Shown piece by piece: positions 1 through 8,275 of a stretch of 64,000 bases of DNA. The translations under genes were made by a program, and so were the position numbers. Source of the stretch: Flavobacteriaceae bacterium UBA4166 (GTDB lineage Bacteria > Bacteroidota > Bacteroidia > Flavobacteriales > Flavobacteriaceae); assembly GCA_002379985.1 (NCBI GenBank), contig DFVG01000010.1, positions 1 to 64,000 on the forward strand, given 5' to 3'. The stretch's first letter is position 1. Each line of letters starts with the position of its first letter. The notes under the pieces were generated by a model that was not told the origin of the DNA, ran no database searches, and saw only the letters and a program-made list of their open reading frames with translations.

Positions 1-243
1 GCTTCGATCGGCTCGGCCGCAGTACCTGGTGCCGGAATGGTGATGTTGGTGATCGTTTTAGCACAAGCCGGGATTCCGGAAGCAGGCTTAGCCTTAATTT
101 TCGCTGTAGACCGTCCTTTGGATATGTGTCGTACAGTAGTTAACGTTACCGGTGACGCTTCGGTATCAATGATGGTGGCGAAATCTCAAGGAAAGTTAGG
201 AGATCCGCAAGTAAAAGATTGGGACGACAACTATCAAAAGTAA
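1..243 (+). CDS. Dicarboxylate/amino acid:cation symporter (DAACS family), C-terminal part
   Basis: The frame is open from the first base of the window, so this is the last 80 residues of a gene that starts upstream. The piece carries the C-terminal DAACS signature: a Pro-Gly-Ala-Gly hairpin, a hydrophobic helix, then DRPLDMCRTVVNVTGD, which forms substrate and sodium contacts in GltPh-type transporters. It ends in a short charged tail (DPQVKDWDDNYQK). Members are inner-membrane Na+ or H+ coupled uptake carriers for C4-dicarboxylates, glutamate or aspartate. The substrate cannot be told from this fragment. Confidence 0.93.
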   Translation, partial: ASIGSAAVPGAGMVMLVIVLAQAGIPEAGLALIFAVDRPLDMCRTVVNVTGDASVSMMVAKSQGKLGDPQVKDWDDNYQK

Positions 244-351
244 GAAGTATTTTAAACCATAATAATTTCATAACTTAGGGCGTATAAAAGTTTCTTACTA
301 TTGCACTCCCCGCTAATCTTGAAGTAATCTACTAGCTTCATTTAAGAAGTT

Positions 352-1854
352 ATGAAAAATCTTTTTTTTGCACTCCTATGCTTTATCATAGGCGGTATTG
401 CACAGGCGCAGGTTGGAATCAATACCGTTACCATTAGCGACGCCGCGGTCTTGGACATTGCCAGTTCTTCTGACGGAATCACCTTCGGCGGTTTTCACAT
501 ACCACACGTAACATTAGCCGAACGAAATAGCATTACCGTATCCGCAGCCGATGATGGTTTGATGGTATATCTTTCCGAAGGCGACACGCGATGTGTACAA
601 CTCTATAACGCTACCGATGATGCTTGGGAAAATGTATTTTGCATGCCCGTCAATGAAGCACCTACCGCAAACCCTGTTACTATTACCGGTGCTTCGTATG
701 ATGTTGGTGTGGTGCTAACCGGAACCTATACGTATGCCGACAATGAAGGAGATTTGGAAGGCACCTCTACCTTTCAATGGTATCGAGCCGATGATGGCGC
801 CGGAACTAACAGCACAGCGATTGCCGGTGCTACCGGACTAACCTACACCCCCCAAACTACCGACATAGGGAGCTTTCTTAGCTTTGCGGTCATTCCAATT
901 GCCACTACAGGTACTATCACCGGAGTAGAAACATTTAGCGGTTATGGAGGTCCCGTGGATGCAAACGATCCTCCCATTGCTTCCTCTGTTTCTAGCGCCG
1001 GGTGTTTGATCGTAGGAGAAACGCTCACCGCTAATTACACCTACAGCGATGACGAGGGCGATCCAGAGGGTGCTTCTAACTTTCAATGGTATCGCGCGAT
1101 CGATGCCGCAGGAACAGGTGCTACGGCTATTCCGGGAGCTACCGCCAGCACGTATACATTACAAGCCGCAGACGCAGCACAATTTCTTGCCGTAGAAGTC
1201 ACACCGGTGGCGAGTTCAGGAGCATCACCCGGTCTCTCGGTCTTATCAGTCTATAATGGGCCGGTATTGGCTTCGGGCACGTGTGGACCTACGTTATTAG
1301 CAGTTCAAGATTTCGAACCGGTGCCAGCCACTCCAACCTTAGCCTACGTAGAAAATGACCCCGGCACCCTTCGAACCGGAAACGGTACCGCACCCGCCAC
1401 TCCAACATATATTGACACGCGAAGCTACGGAGCGCAAAATGATTACGTAGACATGGACTTTGGCCCGGTGGATGCTTCGGCATATACAACCGTGACCCTG
1501 AACCTGCGCTTAGCGGCATTTTCAATGAATACCGCCGGAAATGGTCTCGACGGAGCAGATTTTGTTGATATCTACATAAGCACCGATGGAGGTTTTACCT
1601 TCTCCTACGAAATGGAGATCACAGGAAATAGCAATGCGCGCTATGATTTCACGGCGACAGGGACGCAAAGTCTCGCCTATGATGGTGACGACAACCCGAT
1701 CTCAATAGCCACTCCAACGGGAAGCAACGGAATTACCTTTGTAGAACTATCAGGAATTCCTAATTCGGCTGATTTGGTCATTGGAATCGTGATGGATAAT
1801 GATAGCAATAACGAACTTTGGGTGATCGACAATGTGGAAGTATATGGAAACTAG
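352..1854 (+). CDS. Secreted protein with two Ig-like FQWYRA repeats
   Basis: A 500-residue exported protein of unknown function. Residues 1-19 are a Sec signal peptide ending IAQAQ. After it comes a module beginning QVGINT and containing FGGFHIP and DDGLMVY, which is shared with the next gene. Residues ~100-300 hold two repeats of about 100 residues, each with the core YTYxDxEGDxEGxSxFQWYRA. The C-terminal ~170 residues are Asp/Gly/Thr-rich and beta-strand-like, with paired DFVDIYIS and DNVEVYGN elements, and resemble a carbohydrate-binding or MAM-like jelly roll. I see no T9SS sorting domain. The 3' end overlaps the next gene by 11 bases, so the two are probably co-transcribed. Confidence 0.85.
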   Translation: MKNLFFALLCFIIGGIAQAQVGINTVTISDAAVLDIASSSDGITFGGFHIPHVTLAERNSITVSAADDGLMVYLSEGDTRCVQLYNATDDAWENVFCMPVNEAPTANPVTITGASYDVGVVLTGTYTYADNEGDLEGTSTFQWYRADDGAGTNSTAIAGATGLTYTPQTTDIGSFLSFAVIPIATTGTITGVETFSGYGGPVDANDPPIASSVSSAGCLIVGETLTANYTYSDDEGDPEGASNFQWYRAIDAAGTGATAIPGATASTYTLQAADAAQFLAVEVTPVASSGASPGLSVLSVYNGPVLASGTCGPTLLAVQDFEPVPATPTLAYVENDPGTLRTGNGTAPATPTYIDTRSYGAQNDYVDMDFGPVDASAYTTVTLNLRLAAFSMNTAGNGLDGADFVDIYISTDGGFTFSYEMEITGNSNARYDFTATGTQSLAYDGDDNPISIATPTGSNGITFVELSGIPNSADLVIGIVMDNDSNNELWVIDNVEVYGN

Positions 1855-2782
1855 AATAAACTCCATATGGATGATTGTTTTCTTGCTGTGGTTTTCTTCG
1901 GAATACAGCATCGCACAAGTTGGAATCAATACCCGAACTCCCAGCACTGCTGCTTCCTTGCATCTTGAAGCGTTAAATGTAACTACCATGGACTACGGCG
2001 GTTTTAAAATGCCGGTCGTGACGGAAGCGCAACAAGCAAGTATCCCGGTGGCTTCCACAAACAACGATGACGACGGACTCATGGTCTTTGTAAACGATCC
2101 CGGCACCGGAAAACAATGCTGGGAGATCTATGATGCCTTTGCCCAAATGTGGAGAAGTATCTATTGTTTTAATTGTAGTGGAGAAGTGTTGTATGCTGAA
2201 GATTTTAATAGTTATGTAGACAATACCGGCATCACGGGAGACAGCGCCAGCAATGGCGATTATCCGGGAGGGGTGAGTCAGTGGACGCTTACCAGTTTTC
2301 AAAGTTATGGAAGTAGTGTGCCCGATATTCCAGGCACCTTATTGGATGACGAAGATTATGCGCTAGTCATTGGCGGCCAATTGGAATGTCGAGACACCAA
2401 CGGAAGTCTTCTTTTTGAAACCACTCCCTTTTCCATTAGTGGGTATTCTGGGGTGACAATTTCCGTAGACGTGAGCGAGTCGGGAACCATGGAATATGAT
2501 GATACGATGCATCTCAATGATTTTGAGTGTGGCGATAATTTTTCAGATTATGTAGATATTTCTTACTCTTTTGATGGCGGAAGCACCTTTACCGAAGTTC
2601 CTAATTTTAGTGGAGGTGGAAACGGAGACCATACCCTGATCGCTGAAATTATTGGAACTACAACCGTTACTCATACAGTCACAGGAGTTTCCGCCAGCGA
2701 TATGATTGTTAGAATTCAACTTCAAACCTGGGCCGGTTCTGAATATTATTTTATTGACAACCTCGAAGTGACCTGTAATTAA
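1844..2782 (+). CDS. Secreted protein, paralogue of the upstream gene
   Basis: About 312 residues with an N-terminal hydrophobic segment (MIVFLLWFSS...IAQ). The mature N-terminus QVGINT and the motifs YGGFKMP and DDGLMVF copy those of the preceding protein. It lacks the FQWYRA repeats and goes straight to a C-terminal jelly-roll-like domain (FSDYVDISYSFDGG ... YFIDNLEVTCN). I chose ATG 1844 rather than 1832 because GGAAG lies just upstream and the shorter N-terminus gives a better signal peptide. It looks like an ancient duplication in which the central repeats were gained or lost. Function is unknown; surface or extracellular location is inferred from the signal. Confidence 0.8.
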   Translation: METRINSIWMIVFLLWFSSEYSIAQVGINTRTPSTAASLHLEALNVTTMDYGGFKMPVVTEAQQASIPVASTNNDDDGLMVFVNDPGTGKQCWEIYDAFAQMWRSIYCFNCSGEVLYAEDFNSYVDNTGITGDSASNGDYPGGVSQWTLTSFQSYGSSVPDIPGTLLDDEDYALVIGGQLECRDTNGSLLFETTPFSISGYSGVTISVDVSESGTMEYDDTMHLNDFECGDNFSDYVDISYSFDGGSTFTEVPNFSGGGNGDHTLIAEIIGTTTVTHTVTGVSASDMIVRIQLQTWAGSEYYFIDNLEVTCN

Positions 2783-2856
2783 AGGATTCCTGACTTTTTC
2801 TTTTGATACCCTTTCAGAATTACTATCTTTAATATTCATCTCGAAACAAAAGAAGT

Positions 2857-3885
2857 ATGAACGTTTGTTTTATCATGTATCCTTGGGAGGAAATTGATCC
2901 CGAAAACGATTCCACCTTAGCCTTAATTCACGAATTTGTGAAACGCGGACACGGAATGGCGATTACAACTCCCGCCAATTTAACCATTCGAGACAGCGTG
3001 GCATTTGCCTTCAGTAAATGTGTAAAGCGAATGGAAAAAGTTCCGAAGTCTTTAAAAGGATTTCACAAGCAAACAAAATTCTATGATGAAATGCTTCCTA
3101 TGGCGGGCTTCGATGTGATTGTCTTGCGAAGCAATCCTCCGCTGGATATGATCATGTTGAATTTCTTGGACAGCGTGAAAGATGATGTTTTTATCATGAA
3201 CGATCTTGACGGAATTCGCCGTGCAAATAACAAGCTTTATACCGCCGTATTTGAAAACGAAGACACCGAGATCATTCCGAAGACCCATGTTACCAAAAAC
3301 AAAGAATACCTGAAAAAGGTAATCAAGGAAGGGCCGGATAAGATGATCCTGAAACCTTTGAATGGTTACGGAGGTTCCGGTGTTATTTTGATCGAAAAAC
3401 GCGCCATGAAAAGCATTAATTCATTGTTAGATTTCTACATAGACAACAAAGACGGGACCACGAACTACGTAATTCTTCAGGATTACATTGAGGGTGCCGA
3501 TCAAGGGGATGTTCGAATTTTATTGCTGAACGGCCAACCCATAGGTGCGATGCGCCGTGTCCCAGGAGAAGAAGACCACCGAAGCAATATCAGTGCAGGA
3601 GGGTCGGTTCAGAAGCATTCGCTATCGAAACAAGAGAAAGAACTCTGTCGAAGAATTGGACCGAAGTTAGTGAAAGACGGACTCTATTTTGTTGGGATCG
3701 ACGTGATCGGCGGAAAACTAGTAGAGGTCAACGTGATGTCGCCCGGAGGAATTACCTACATGAACAAAGTGTACAAAAGCAAAGTCCAAGAAAAGATCAT
3801 TGATTTTGTGGAAGACAAAGTGCTGGAACGCGTCAATGCTTTCGAAAGACGCCAAAAACTACGTAAAACGGTAAGTGAAGCCTAA
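2857..3885 (+). CDS. GshB-like glutathione synthetase (ATP-grasp ligase)
   Basis: A 342-residue ATP-grasp enzyme of the prokaryotic glutathione synthetase family. Visible signatures are MNDLDGIRRANNKL, KPLNGYGGSGV (nucleotide-binding loop), RRVPGEEDHRSNISAGG, and GIDVIGGKLVEVNVMSPGGI at the metal-binding C-terminus. The family joins a gamma-glutamyl or other carboxylate to an amine using ATP. No gamma-glutamylcysteine synthetase is nearby and the next two genes are not glutathione genes, so the physiological product may be a different amide. The stop overlaps the next start (TAATG), which suggests translational coupling. I leave the symbol blank because true GshB activity is not certain. Confidence 0.85.
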   Translation: MNVCFIMYPWEEIDPENDSTLALIHEFVKRGHGMAITTPANLTIRDSVAFAFSKCVKRMEKVPKSLKGFHKQTKFYDEMLPMAGFDVIVLRSNPPLDMIMLNFLDSVKDDVFIMNDLDGIRRANNKLYTAVFENEDTEIIPKTHVTKNKEYLKKVIKEGPDKMILKPLNGYGGSGVILIEKRAMKSINSLLDFYIDNKDGTTNYVILQDYIEGADQGDVRILLLNGQPIGAMRRVPGEEDHRSNISAGGSVQKHSLSKQEKELCRRIGPKLVKDGLYFVGIDVIGGKLVEVNVMSPGGITYMNKVYKSKVQEKIIDFVEDKVLERVNAFERRQKLRKTVSEA

Positions 3886-4712
3886 TGAAAAAATGGTCGG
3901 TTCAACAAATGATTCAGGCGTTCGAAGCGCAAGAAACCTTCGAGGCGGTTGCTGAAGATTATTCCTTTACCTTAAAAATTCAAGAATACACTCCGTATGT
4001 CTGTGGAGCAGTGCATGACGGACATCAATTCCGAAGAGAACTTTGGGAGAACTGCATTCATACCGAATACGAGCGGTGGTTTGAAGAAGACCCTTGCACG
4101 AAAGCCTTTGTAGATGCCATGCCTATTGTCATCTCCGGAAATGACAGTCGGTTTGAATACGACTTAAACCGCGATCCCGAGAATGCGATCTTTGATACGG
4201 CTTGGGGAAAGAAACTTTGGAAACAACCCCTTACAGAAAACGAAAAAGCGATCAGCCTGAATAAACACAGTGCGTTTTATCTCGTGGTTCACGCTCTTAT
4301 CGCTACCTTAGAAAAAATTCACGAAAAGGTAGTGGTGTACGATATCCATAGCTATAACTGGCGCCGTTGGGATCGCGAAGTACCGGTGATCAACTTAGGG
4401 ACTTCTAACATCGACAACGACCGCTTCGGAACTTCAGTAGAAGCATGGAGGGCTTCGCTGGCAGAATTAGACCTTCCCGGCGTTTCAGAAACCACTTCAC
4501 TGGTAAACGATACCTTCTTCGGAAACGGTTATTTTCTAAAATACATTACCGAAAACTTTAAAAATACCTTAGTTTTGGCAACTGAATTCAAGAAAATTTA
4601 TTGCGACGAGTTGCGACAGGTGATATTTCCTGAAGTTGTCGCTGCCATAGCAAAACAGCTTCCGGATAAAATCAGAGCACACGCGGCAAATTTTCAAGAG
4701 ACAGTGAATTAG
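3885..4712 (+). CDS. N-formylglutamate amidohydrolase family protein
   Basis: A 275-residue protein of the HutG/N-formylglutamate amidohydrolase family (zinc amidohydrolase fold). Recognisable parts are the central VVYDIHSYNWRR segment, which resembles the family's metal-binding DxHS motif, the NLGTSNID loop, and PYVCGAVHDGHQFR near the N-terminus. There is no histidine-utilisation operon here; it sits between an ATP-grasp ligase and a metallopeptidase. A deacylating or amide-cleaving step in the same small pathway is inferred from context. It overlaps the upstream stop codon and is 4 bp from the next gene. Confidence 0.8.
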   Translation: MKKWSVQQMIQAFEAQETFEAVAEDYSFTLKIQEYTPYVCGAVHDGHQFRRELWENCIHTEYERWFEEDPCTKAFVDAMPIVISGNDSRFEYDLNRDPENAIFDTAWGKKLWKQPLTENEKAISLNKHSAFYLVVHALIATLEKIHEKVVVYDIHSYNWRRWDREVPVINLGTSNIDNDRFGTSVEAWRASLAELDLPGVSETTSLVNDTFFGNGYFLKYITENFKNTLVLATEFKKIYCDELRQVIFPEVVAAIAKQLPDKIRAHAANFQETVN

Positions 4713-4716
4713 CAAG

Positions 4717-5877
4717 ATGTATCCAGAGATCGTTAAAGAGACATTTCCCAATGTAGTGGCGATCGATCATAATCTAAACCAACTGGTAAAGAAGATCGAA
4801 CTGCTCAACTATGTGAACCCCATCAATATCGAACAGGAAAAGCGAAATTTCTTTGCTTCCAAGTACAATGTGAATCCGTCTTTTCGCTACCGAAAATTAG
4901 ATTTTGACGCTCATAAACTTCAGCAGCAATTATTCTCACAAAATATTGACAGCATCAGAGATGAAGCCACCAGAGCCTTTTATCGGGATGTTATTTATGA
5001 TTATTCCGGACTGATACAGTGTGTGGAAACCGTAGGGCAGGGGGCCAAGTTCTATTATAATTCTTTGAAATCCTTCGGAACACCTACAGATCGAGATGTA
5101 GAGAATGCACGATTTATTTTACATTTTGAAGACGATGTATATGACCAAGAAATGTTTCCGGTCTTCAATGCTTCGGAAGCAGCTGCCTATTTTGAAGAGT
5201 TCGTAAAGCGGTACGATTTTGACCTCAACGTAAAATATTCTACAAAGATTTCCGCGGCGGCGATGGTATTGAATAATATTCAGACACTCGTCCTTAAAAA
5301 GAATCATCATTTTAGCGCCAATCAATTGAAAGTATTGGCCAATCATGAAATTGGCGTGCATTTGGTGACTACCTATAATGGCCTCAATCAATACCTCAAG
5401 ATCTTCCATAATGGGTTTCCGAAGAACGTAGAGACGCAAGAAGGACTCGCGGTTTTTAGTGAATATATGAGCGGTTGCCTTACGCTGTATCGCTTAAAAG
5501 AACTTTCGTACAGGGTGCTCGCTACAGACAGCCTGCGAAAAGGATTTTCATTTTGCGACACGTTCGATCTGTTGCATAATCAATACAAGCTCAATCGCGA
5601 AGAATCGTACAATATTGCCCTGCGTGCGCATCGTGGTGGTGGATTCACCAAAGATCATTTATACCTCACGGGGCTTAAAAAAGTCTATGAATGGCATAAG
5701 CAAGGAAAAAGTCTAACTCCCCTTCTTAGCGGAAAAGTTTCAATGGAGTACGTTCCTGTCTTGGAGCAATGGCACAAACAAAGCATGGCTACTGAGATCA
5801 GCTATCAAAATTATGCCTTTGAAAGTAATGAGAACACCAACCAGAAAGTAGTGTTCATTCTGGAGAACTTGAGATAA
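4717..5877 (+). CDS. QEGLA-motif DUF1704 metallopeptidase-like protein
   Basis: A 386-residue member of the family annotated as flavohemoglobin expression-modulating QEGLA motif protein (DUF1704). Residues 210-215 read HEIGVH, an HExxxH zinc motif. Residues 241-245 are QEGLA, with another Glu at 249. Eukaryotic relatives (MATCAP tyrosine carboxypeptidases) use the same HExxxH, so a zinc carboxypeptidase activity is a reasonable inference. It is the last gene of a cassette with an ATP-grasp ligase and an amidohydrolase, suggesting addition and removal of an amino acid on an unknown peptide or metabolite. Its stop directly abuts the convergent DCC gene. Confidence 0.85.
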   Translation: MYPEIVKETFPNVVAIDHNLNQLVKKIELLNYVNPINIEQEKRNFFASKYNVNPSFRYRKLDFDAHKLQQQLFSQNIDSIRDEATRAFYRDVIYDYSGLIQCVETVGQGAKFYYNSLKSFGTPTDRDVENARFILHFEDDVYDQEMFPVFNASEAAAYFEEFVKRYDFDLNVKYSTKISAAAMVLNNIQTLVLKKNHHFSANQLKVLANHEIGVHLVTTYNGLNQYLKIFHNGFPKNVETQEGLAVFSEYMSGCLTLYRLKELSYRVLATDSLRKGFSFCDTFDLLHNQYKLNREESYNIALRAHRGGGFTKDHLYLTGLKKVYEWHKQGKSLTPLLSGKVSMEYVPVLEQWHKQSMATEISYQNYAFESNENTNQKVVFILENLR

Positions 5878-6279
5878 TTATAAAAACTTCGCTTTTAGTT
5901 CGGGCGTAGGGATCATACAGCTTTCCTTCTTTCCGTACCATTTGTAGCGATTCTTAGCGATGTAGTCATACACCCAATTCCGTATAAAACGCGGAACGAT
6001 CATAAAACCATAGAGTAGCGGCCACCCTCCGGTAAGATATCTAGCAATATTTAATGCTGCGGAAGATTTAGTATACGCCTTGCCGTTGGAGATCAAGATG
6101 ATCGAGTCGGTTTCGGAAGGATCAATAGTATATTGCTTTAAATACTGTTGCCCAACAGGTTCTTGCAAGGCCGTAAAACGGAAGCGATCGCCGGGATCTC
6201 GTTTGATCACAAACAATACCGAACTATTGCAAAGGTTGCAAACCCCATCAAAAAGGATGATCTTTTTTTCCTGATCCAT
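5878..6279 (-). CDS. Thiol-disulfide oxidoreductase of the DCC family (DUF393)
   Basis: A 133-residue protein with the DCC signature near the N-terminus: FDGVCNLCN, giving a CxxC pair at residues 14 and 17. The following FRFTALQEPVGQQYL and ALNIARYLTGGWPLLYG segments are typical of the family. DCC proteins are small thioredoxin-like oxidoreductases found alone in many Bacteroidota; the physiological substrate is not known. It is convergent with the QEGLA gene with no spacer, and lies 23 bp downstream of the minus-strand TPR regulator gene, so it may be read through from it. Confidence 0.85.
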   Translation of the reverse strand: MDQEKKIILFDGVCNLCNSSVLFVIKRDPGDRFRFTALQEPVGQQYLKQYTIDPSETDSIILISNGKAYTKSSAALNIARYLTGGWPLLYGFMIVPRFIRNWVYDYIAKNRYKWYGKKESCMIPTPELKAKFL

Positions 6280-6302
6280 AGAAGTACAAAGATACGAAGG
6301 TT

Positions 6303-8030
6303 TTACAGCGCGTTCAAGTATTCTAACAAATCCTGTTCTTTATTAAGATTAAGTTTCTTCTTGAGCCGATATTTCGCTTTGATAATGGTTTCCGGCAGCA
6401 CATTAAGCATGGAGGCAATTTCTTTGGTCGATAGATTCATACGCAAGAAGGAAGCCAAGCGAATTTCTTTTTCAGAAATTGACTCACTTGCGGATTTTAG
6501 TTTCTTATAGAAGTCTTCATGTACTTCCGTAAAATAACTCTTAAATGATTCCCAGTCTCGCTCTGATGCTTTTTCACTTTTCAATAACAAGCGCAAACGT
6601 TTGGTTTTTTGTCGAATCGAATCAGGATCATTTTCTAATTGTTCAATACCTTCAGTAAGGGTTTGTAGAAACGAGTTTTTCTGCACCAAATGCATAGTTT
6701 GAGAGGTAAGCTCTTTCTTTTTGAATGCAATCTGCTGTCTAAGGATGTCCTCGCGTTTTTGTCGCACTAAAGCCTTCTTTCGTTGGCGTTGCCGAAGACT
6801 ATAAAAAAGAGCGACCCCTAATAGAATCAAAGACACAAGAGCGATTCCATATATTGTATTGCCCAGTTTTTTGAGTCGGACCTCCTTATTCAGCAATTGA
6901 ATCTCAGTTTCCTTTTTTTCTGTATCGTATGCGATCTTCAACTCGTTAATTCGGTTCATGGTAGCCTCGCCGGCAAGGCTATCTTGAATTTCATGGTGTT
7001 TTATTTCATGTTCATAAGCTTTGTCGTAAATCCCTTTGGAAGCATACGCATTGGCAAGTCGGCCGTGATCTGTTGCAATCGATTTTTTAGCGTTCGACTT
7101 TTGGTTTAACGCTAATGATTGTTCCCAATGGTAAATAGCTGTATCTATAGCTTTTCGATCAAACTGTATCTTCCCGTATTTTTGATGCGCCAAGGCTTCT
7201 ACTTCAGTCATGTTAAGCGCCTTGCTCTCATCAATGACATCCTTGAGATAGGGGAGTGCCTTATCAAATAGCTCATGATTTACATAAAGACTTGCGAGGG
7301 CATTTTTATTGATGGTCAAATAGTACGGAAGGTTATTCGCTTTCATTACGGCAATGGAATTCAGCAGAAATTCTTCGGACTTGTCCACATCACCTAGCGC
7401 ATCGTAGTTAATAGCAATATTGGTTTTTAAATGTGCCGTAAACACTACATTGTTTGCATCTTCATAAATTTGAAGTGCTTCAAAGAAAGCCTTGTTAGAA
7501 TCTTCATATTGCTTTAGATCACCATAAATGCTACCTACAGTGATATAATCACGAGCTATCACCTGAGGCTCTGTCCCAATAGAATCTTTCAAGCGAATGG
7601 ACTCCAAGGCCAACGGTAAAGCTTCATCAAATTCACCACTACGTCGATGGGTAATAGCAAGATTGCCAATATTTAAAATTCGAAGTTTAATATCTTCTTC
7701 TGAATCAAAAAATGCAATCGCCTTTTTATAATATTGCTTGGCTTCTTTCAGCTTAGAGATTCGTTGATGATAGATTCCATTACACATGGACACCATTCCA
7801 AGATCGGTGCGGGAATCAGGATTTGCAAAAGCTTCCATTTCTTGAAGGATCGCCGCGGTCTTGTCCATGTCGAATTCAATGTATTCAATGATCAAATGTC
7901 GATAGGTACTTATTTTTTCTGAAGTAGAGATCGGTTGTTCTAATTGTCGTTCCAAGCTATCGATCCGTTCTTGAGATTGCCCGAACAACAGCGGGGTAGC
8001 AAACAGTATAAAAAGGAATAATCGCATCAT
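6303..8030 (-). CDS. TPR-repeat membrane protein with C-terminal LuxR-like HTH
   Basis: About 575 residues. A signal peptide (MMRLFLFILFATPLLFGQ) is followed by some eight TPR-like helical pairs, then one TM helix (IYGIALVSLILLGVALFYSL), a basic coiled coil, and a C-terminal helix-turn-helix (SISEKEIRLASFLRMNLSTKEIASML ... AKYRLKKKLNL). This is the common Bacteroidota one-component design, with a periplasmic TPR sensor and a cytoplasmic DNA-binding domain. I place the start at the Met-Met before the signal peptide, because the longer reading would bury the signal. It is divergent from the cytolysin-like gene, making that gene a candidate target. Confidence 0.82.
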   Translation of the reverse strand: MMRLFLFILFATPLLFGQSQERIDSLERQLEQPISTSEKISTYRHLIIEYIEFDMDKTAAILQEMEAFANPDSRTDLGMVSMCNGIYHQRISKLKEAKQYYKKAIAFFDSEEDIKLRILNIGNLAITHRRSGEFDEALPLALESIRLKDSIGTEPQVIARDYITVGSIYGDLKQYEDSNKAFFEALQIYEDANNVVFTAHLKTNIAINYDALGDVDKSEEFLLNSIAVMKANNLPYYLTINKNALASLYVNHELFDKALPYLKDVIDESKALNMTEVEALAHQKYGKIQFDRKAIDTAIYHWEQSLALNQKSNAKKSIATDHGRLANAYASKGIYDKAYEHEIKHHEIQDSLAGEATMNRINELKIAYDTEKKETEIQLLNKEVRLKKLGNTIYGIALVSLILLGVALFYSLRQRQRKKALVRQKREDILRQQIAFKKKELTSQTMHLVQKNSFLQTLTEGIEQLENDPDSIRQKTKRLRLLLKSEKASERDWESFKSYFTEVHEDFYKKLKSASESISEKEIRLASFLRMNLSTKEIASMLNVLPETIIKAKYRLKKKLNLNKEQDLLEYLNAL

Positions 8031-8275
8031 ATGTTGAGCTTTTTCAAGAACTAAGATAAACTTTTTATTATGAGTCACTTAGCTATCCTATTGAAAACCA
8101 ACAAAGCCATTGGATTCAACTAAAGCTTTACATGGAATTCATATAGTGTTAAATATCAAATGATTAAGTATATTCTAAAACTACTCGACTTTTTCTTGTC
8201 CATGGTTTGTCCATGTATCATTTTGTACCTGAAACAGATCCCTTTTTACATTTACCGAAATTTAATGATGCACCT

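Noticed and set aside
2857..3885. Naming the ATP-grasp gene gshB with confidence
   Set aside because: The motifs fit, but the neighbours are not glutathione genes, so the reaction is left open.
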